From: Nyssa sinensis
Taxonomy: Eukaryota; Streptophyta; Magnoliopsida; Cornales; Nyssaceae
Direction of reading: 5' to 3'
NCBI GenBank assembly: GCA_008638375.1
Contig: CM018036.1
Span: 14,494,328 to 14,558,327, forward strand
Length of the DNA stretch: 64,000 nucleotides
Shown here: positions 60,395-64,000 of the stretch, piece by piece
Layout: every line of letters starts with the position of its first letter
Position numbering within the stretch: the stretch's first letter is position 1
The notes under the pieces: generated by a model
Databases searched by the model: none
What the model was told of the DNA's origin: nothing
Seen by the model: only the letters and a program-made list of their open reading frames with translations
Made by a program: the position numbers and the translations under genes

Positions 60395-60804
60395 GATTTT
60401 AAATTCTTATTAACTTTCTCGTCGTACTCAAAACTTTAACTATATCCTTTTCTCTTAGAATTGAGTCACAGGATGATTTGCTTCCGCCACACAACCTTAT
60501 TTTTAACCATGTGATTGTTCATTTCCTTATATTTTAATGGTTTACTACTCATTGCAGAAGTACAATGGCTTGAATTATTGGTTCACATTGGCACCGAAGT
60601 TGTGGTGGCTACGGCAGCATATTCAGGCTTTGTTCATGACTTTGTTCATATAGTTGTCATATCTTATACATATTATTATAGCATTTATATTCCTATTATC
60701 TTTAGTATTTTGGGCTAATATTCTTGTTTCACTACTCATAACTCACGGGAGAGAAACACAAATGGTACTTCCAGGAGTATTTTTCTTGAAGACAAGAGTA
60801 GCAG

Positions 60805-62359
60805 TTGCTTTTAGGAAGTCATCAAGCCAACGAAGAGGAAAGCCTGCTGACACACATCAGGAAAGATTCGATCAAGTCCGAAACAATTGAGGAAAGTGAT
60901 CACAGTAATCGTCCAAGAGAAGTGGGAGATAAACTTGTCAAATCTACGGTTGAACCACTTCAACAAGTGGTATCAATTGATAAGCTCGTTCAAGTTCTCG
61001 GAAGCTATGTCGTCAATCAAAAAGTTCCTGAAAAACAAAATCCAGCAGAGAATGAACATGTCGAGTCTCCGGATTTCGTGATTGGAATTTGTAAGAAGCT
61101 TGATGAAGTTCTTCATCAACAAGGCGGCCATTCTATCTTTGAGGTTCCAAGCAGCCTACGAAAGCAGGAACCTGATGCATTTATCCCCCATGTTGTTTCA
61201 ATAGGCCCTTATCATCGAAATAAGAAGCGTCTCCAAGGAATGGAAAAGCACAAGTGGCGGGTTCTTGGACATGTCCTTCGGAGAACCAAATATCCAATTG
61301 AATTCTACAGGGACGCCATTCTTCCCCTAGAAATGGATACACGAAACTGCTATGACAAGCTCTTCAAAAAATTTAGCACCTCAGAATTTGTGGAAATGAT
61401 GTTGCTGGATGCTTGTTTCATACTAGAGTTGCTCAATGTGGCTGTCAATGGGATCAAGCATTGTGGGTACAAGTTGGACGACCATTTGTTTACCGCGCGG
61501 GGAATCTCACCATTTATACAACGAGACTTGCTGATGCTTGAGAACCAGCTACCCCTTTTTGTACTCAACCGATTGTTTCCTCTCACCTGGGGCCAGAGCA
61601 TCATGGACATGGACTGTCTCGGTTGATAAACTTGCCCTTCAATTCTTTGATTCCGTCCTTCCCGGGATCGCTCAAAATTTACCGAAGTTTAAGAGAAATG
61701 AACGACCTCGACTTCATCTTCTTGACGTTGTTCGCCGGGCCTTGCGTCCATCCTCCTGGTTCGCGCCATCCCCAGACGAACAGCCATTCCAAACAGCAAT
61801 GCACTCTGTTACAAGTCTACGGGGTACTAGTGTTGTGTTCGAGAAAAAGGATTCAACAAAATTCACAGATATCGAGTTCAGTAAAGGTGTTCTCTGCATT
61901 CCTCCACTTGTAATCCATGATTCTACTAAATCCATCTTCCTCAACCTCATGGTGTTTGAGCAATACTACCCAGGATGCAGCAACGATGTCACCTCCTATG
62001 TAAGTTTCATGGACGGGCTAATCAACTCAGCCAAAGATGTGGAGTATTTGTATGATAAAGGAATTATAGACCATGGTTTGGGAAGCAGTGAAGACGTGGC
62101 TAATCTCTTCAACAATCTCCGGAAGGATATAGTATTTGATACCAATGATTTCTATCTCGGCAAGGTATCCCACGATCTTAATAAGCATTTTAATAACACA
62201 TGGCATAGTCGACTTGCAGTGTTGAAACATGAATACCTTAAAGACCCATGGAAAGTCATTTCTCTTGGAGCAGCCAGTTTTCTTATTTTTCTTACACTAG
62301 CACAGACAATTTACACCATATTAGGTTATCATCATCCTCTCTCTAAAGGCAGTCTTTGA
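60805..62359 (+). pseudogene. DUF247 family gene with a 1-nt frameshift
   Basis: DUF247 (UPF0481) proteins are plant-specific, usually 400-550 residues, with a C-terminal membrane segment; molecular function is mostly unknown, though some grass members act in self-incompatibility. The first frame (60805-61626) shows FEVPSSLRKQEPDAFIPHVV, VSIGPYHRNKKRLQGMEKHK, LDACFILELL and MLENQLPLFVLNRLF. The second frame (from about 61610 to 62359) continues with VDKLALQFFD, GVLCIPPLVIHDSTKSIFLN, the NLMVFEQ motif and a hydrophobic helix near the end (GAASFLIFLTLAQTIYTIL). The switch to the next frame falls between about 61575 and 61625. The first ATG at 60805 is my choice; the family core starts near SPDFVIGICKKLDEV, and an upstream exon is possible. 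AATAAA lies at about 62416. A sequencing error or a real disabling mutation are both possible. Confidence 0.88.
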
Positions 62360-62869
62360 CCTTCCTCATATTTCTTATGACCATTTGTTGTTTACATTGT
62401 ATTATCTAAAACCCCAATAAATAATAAGTAATTTTTTGTTTACATTTTTTTGGTGTTATTAATCTTGATTTGTATATTTTTTGTGGAAGTTGGCCAATTA
62501 AACTTCTAATTGATTCAGGTAACATAAGGATATCTCATTTAGCCATTTAAATGTCCTTCCAGTTATTAAATAAAACAAGTTGATCATTCTTTGTTCATTA
62601 TATTCAATTGTCATTCGATTAATTACTAATTGGGACCCTACTACTTGTGTTGCATTTTTGAAAGTAATAGTTCCTGAGGTGTGACTTTTGAGTAACCAAA
62701 TCAGCAAGTGGCGAATTCTTTTTCTTTTAAAGAAGAATTGAAGAAGGGATAACGTTGGTGAACTCTTGAGACAACTTATATAGAAAATGATCAATGCAGC
62801 ACTAAGTAAGAAACTAAATGAATAACCCAGATCAATCCACTATGGATTTCTCTGAATTCTTTTTGGAAA
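62360..62869. other. 3' flank of the DUF247 gene
   Basis: AT-rich. The minus-strand open stretch at 62498-62794 has no recognisable domain. Confidence 0.5.
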
Positions 62870-64000
62870 AAAAACGGTGCTTAGTATAAAAAGAAAAGAA
62901 AACTATACATGCCCAACAAAAAGAACCAAGCTGAACCAGGGCAGAGAACAGCAGCCAAAGAACTGGAAGGAAAAGGACCCTAAAAAAGATTATACAAGCA
63001 GCGAAAACGATACTAGGGCCTATCTAAAGATCTCACTTGATAAACCAAGTTGAAGACTCAATTCCCAGTTGATGTGTGTAGTGGCCACCTTCCTGCATGA
63101 GCTAGCAGCTGATATTATAGTTTCATGGATTCTAGCTTGCAAATTTTCCACTATGGAACTCTTGTTCCTCGTCACTCTGTTGTTCCATTCTATCCAAATT
63201 GTGTCGGTATTTGCTGATAGAGAGAGTTTAAGAATAGAGGTCTTGAAAGATTGGTTTTTTAAATTGGCAATAGCCCAAACGAGTTCAAAGTACCAATCTC
63301 CCACTTGTCTGTTTATTCCACAAACAATGAGAATTTCCTTCCATAGACTCTGAGAGATTTCGCACTTGAAGAATAGGTGTTAGATGGATTCCCCCTGCAT
63401 AGACACATTGGACATGTATCATTATCTGTTATGCCCTACTGTTTGAGTTTATCAATTAGTATTCAATCCATTTTTGCAAATGAGCTATTGGATGGGAGCA
63501 CACTTGGGAATGTAACCTTTATACCAGACAATCTCGCACCATGGCACATCATTCACCTTGTCTCTAAAGTGGTTCCGAGAAGACTGGGATGAGAACTTTC
63601 CTGACTTTGGAGAGGGTCTAACTACAGGTATCTTCATTTGTGAGATCTTGGAGAAAATTAGAGGGAGTGGCTTCTTTGACGTGGTGCATGGCTAGAGATA
63701 GCACGTGAGCCATCTCCAAATACAATGCCTAATTGTGGTAGATACTTCTACATTCATAGCTCATATTTGGCATGTAATAATGGAATGATCATTTCACAAA
63801 ATGAAATAAGAAATGAAATAAAAATGACATGAAATGAAATAAAGATTATTCATCTAGGTCAAATGAATACTTCAAATTATTTTGAAATGAAATGCGCATT
63901 ATATGAAATAGACATCTCTAATCATACTAAGTAAAAATAAGAAATGAAAATATTAGAACGAACATTCTTAAAATACAAATTTTACTATTCTTAAAATACA
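62870..64000 (-). mobile_element. LINE copy B, 3' part, running off the window
   Basis: From about 63043 it matches copy A (103 onward) closely and in the same orientation. The minus-strand stretch at 63020-63304 reads MGDWYFELVWAIANLKNQSF and IWIEWNNRVTRNKSSI, the C-terminal zf-RVT-side region of LINE ORF2. 62880-63010 is the likely 3' untranslated part. An AT-rich insert starts near 63760, and the end of it matches copy A 613-727. Between about 63550 and 63855 copy B has some 300 bp that copy A lacks. Confidence 0.85.

Overview
This is repeat-dense plant nuclear DNA, almost certainly from an angiosperm and probably a eudicot. Evidence for that is AT-rich intergenic sequence, GT-AG introns, a plant-specific DUF247 gene, a fragment of a plant-type autoinhibited Ca2+-ATPase gene, an L1-type LINE, about 3-3.6 kb LTRs and several CACTA (En/Spm) DNA transposons. 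No rRNA, tRNA, CRISPR array or prokaryotic-style operon was seen. The only likely host gene is the DUF247 gene near the right end, and it carries a frameshift.

Layout. 103-3900 is a degenerate LINE on the minus strand, followed by a second LINE 3' fragment (4000-4260) and unassigned AT-rich DNA. 5362-46444 is one nested complex. The oldest layer is a CACTA remnant (here called X: 5362-5377, 8969-9497, 45959-46444). Solo LTR1 (5378-8968) and CACTA element E1 (9498-45955) sit inside X. E1 in turn contains CACTA element E2 (10157-18450, itself holding solo LTR2 at 14638-17638), CACTA element E3 (24227-36546, inverted) and solo LTR3 (42041-45681, inverted). Every insertion has a target-site duplication of the size its class predicts: 3 bp for CACTA and 5 bp for LTRs. 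Removing the insertions leaves E1 at about 12.2 kb, matching E3 (12.3 kb) and the separate, un-nested element E4 (47289-59172, 11.9 kb, TSD ATA). 59173-62870 holds AT-rich DNA and the DUF247 gene. 62870-64000 is a second LINE copy in the same orientation as the first.

The CACTA elements share one plan, read 5' to 3': a terminal CACTA repeat with GCGACGCAC-type subterminal repeats; a CT-rich 5' exon and a long first intron; a conserved upstream exon; a TNP2-like transposase (Transpos_assoc, Transposase_21, DUF4218, DUF4216, acidic tail); a six-exon TNP1-like gene (Transposase_24 family); a tandem array of about 161-bp units; a conserved block; and a second subterminal array with a different terminal sequence. 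E1, E3 and E4 have all parts. E2 keeps only the TNP1-like gene and three or so array units. All transposase genes I could read carry stops, frameshifts or start loss, so none looks able to make an intact transposase from this window.

I saw no new defence or metabolic system. The most interesting content is the fully resolvable nesting history, a host Ca2+-ATPase fragment carried by E1, the element-borne 161-bp arrays with a hairpin in each unit, and the two matching LINE pieces at both ends of the window. All names X, E1-E4 and LTR1-3 are mine. Family assignments come from reading translated motifs, not from database searches.
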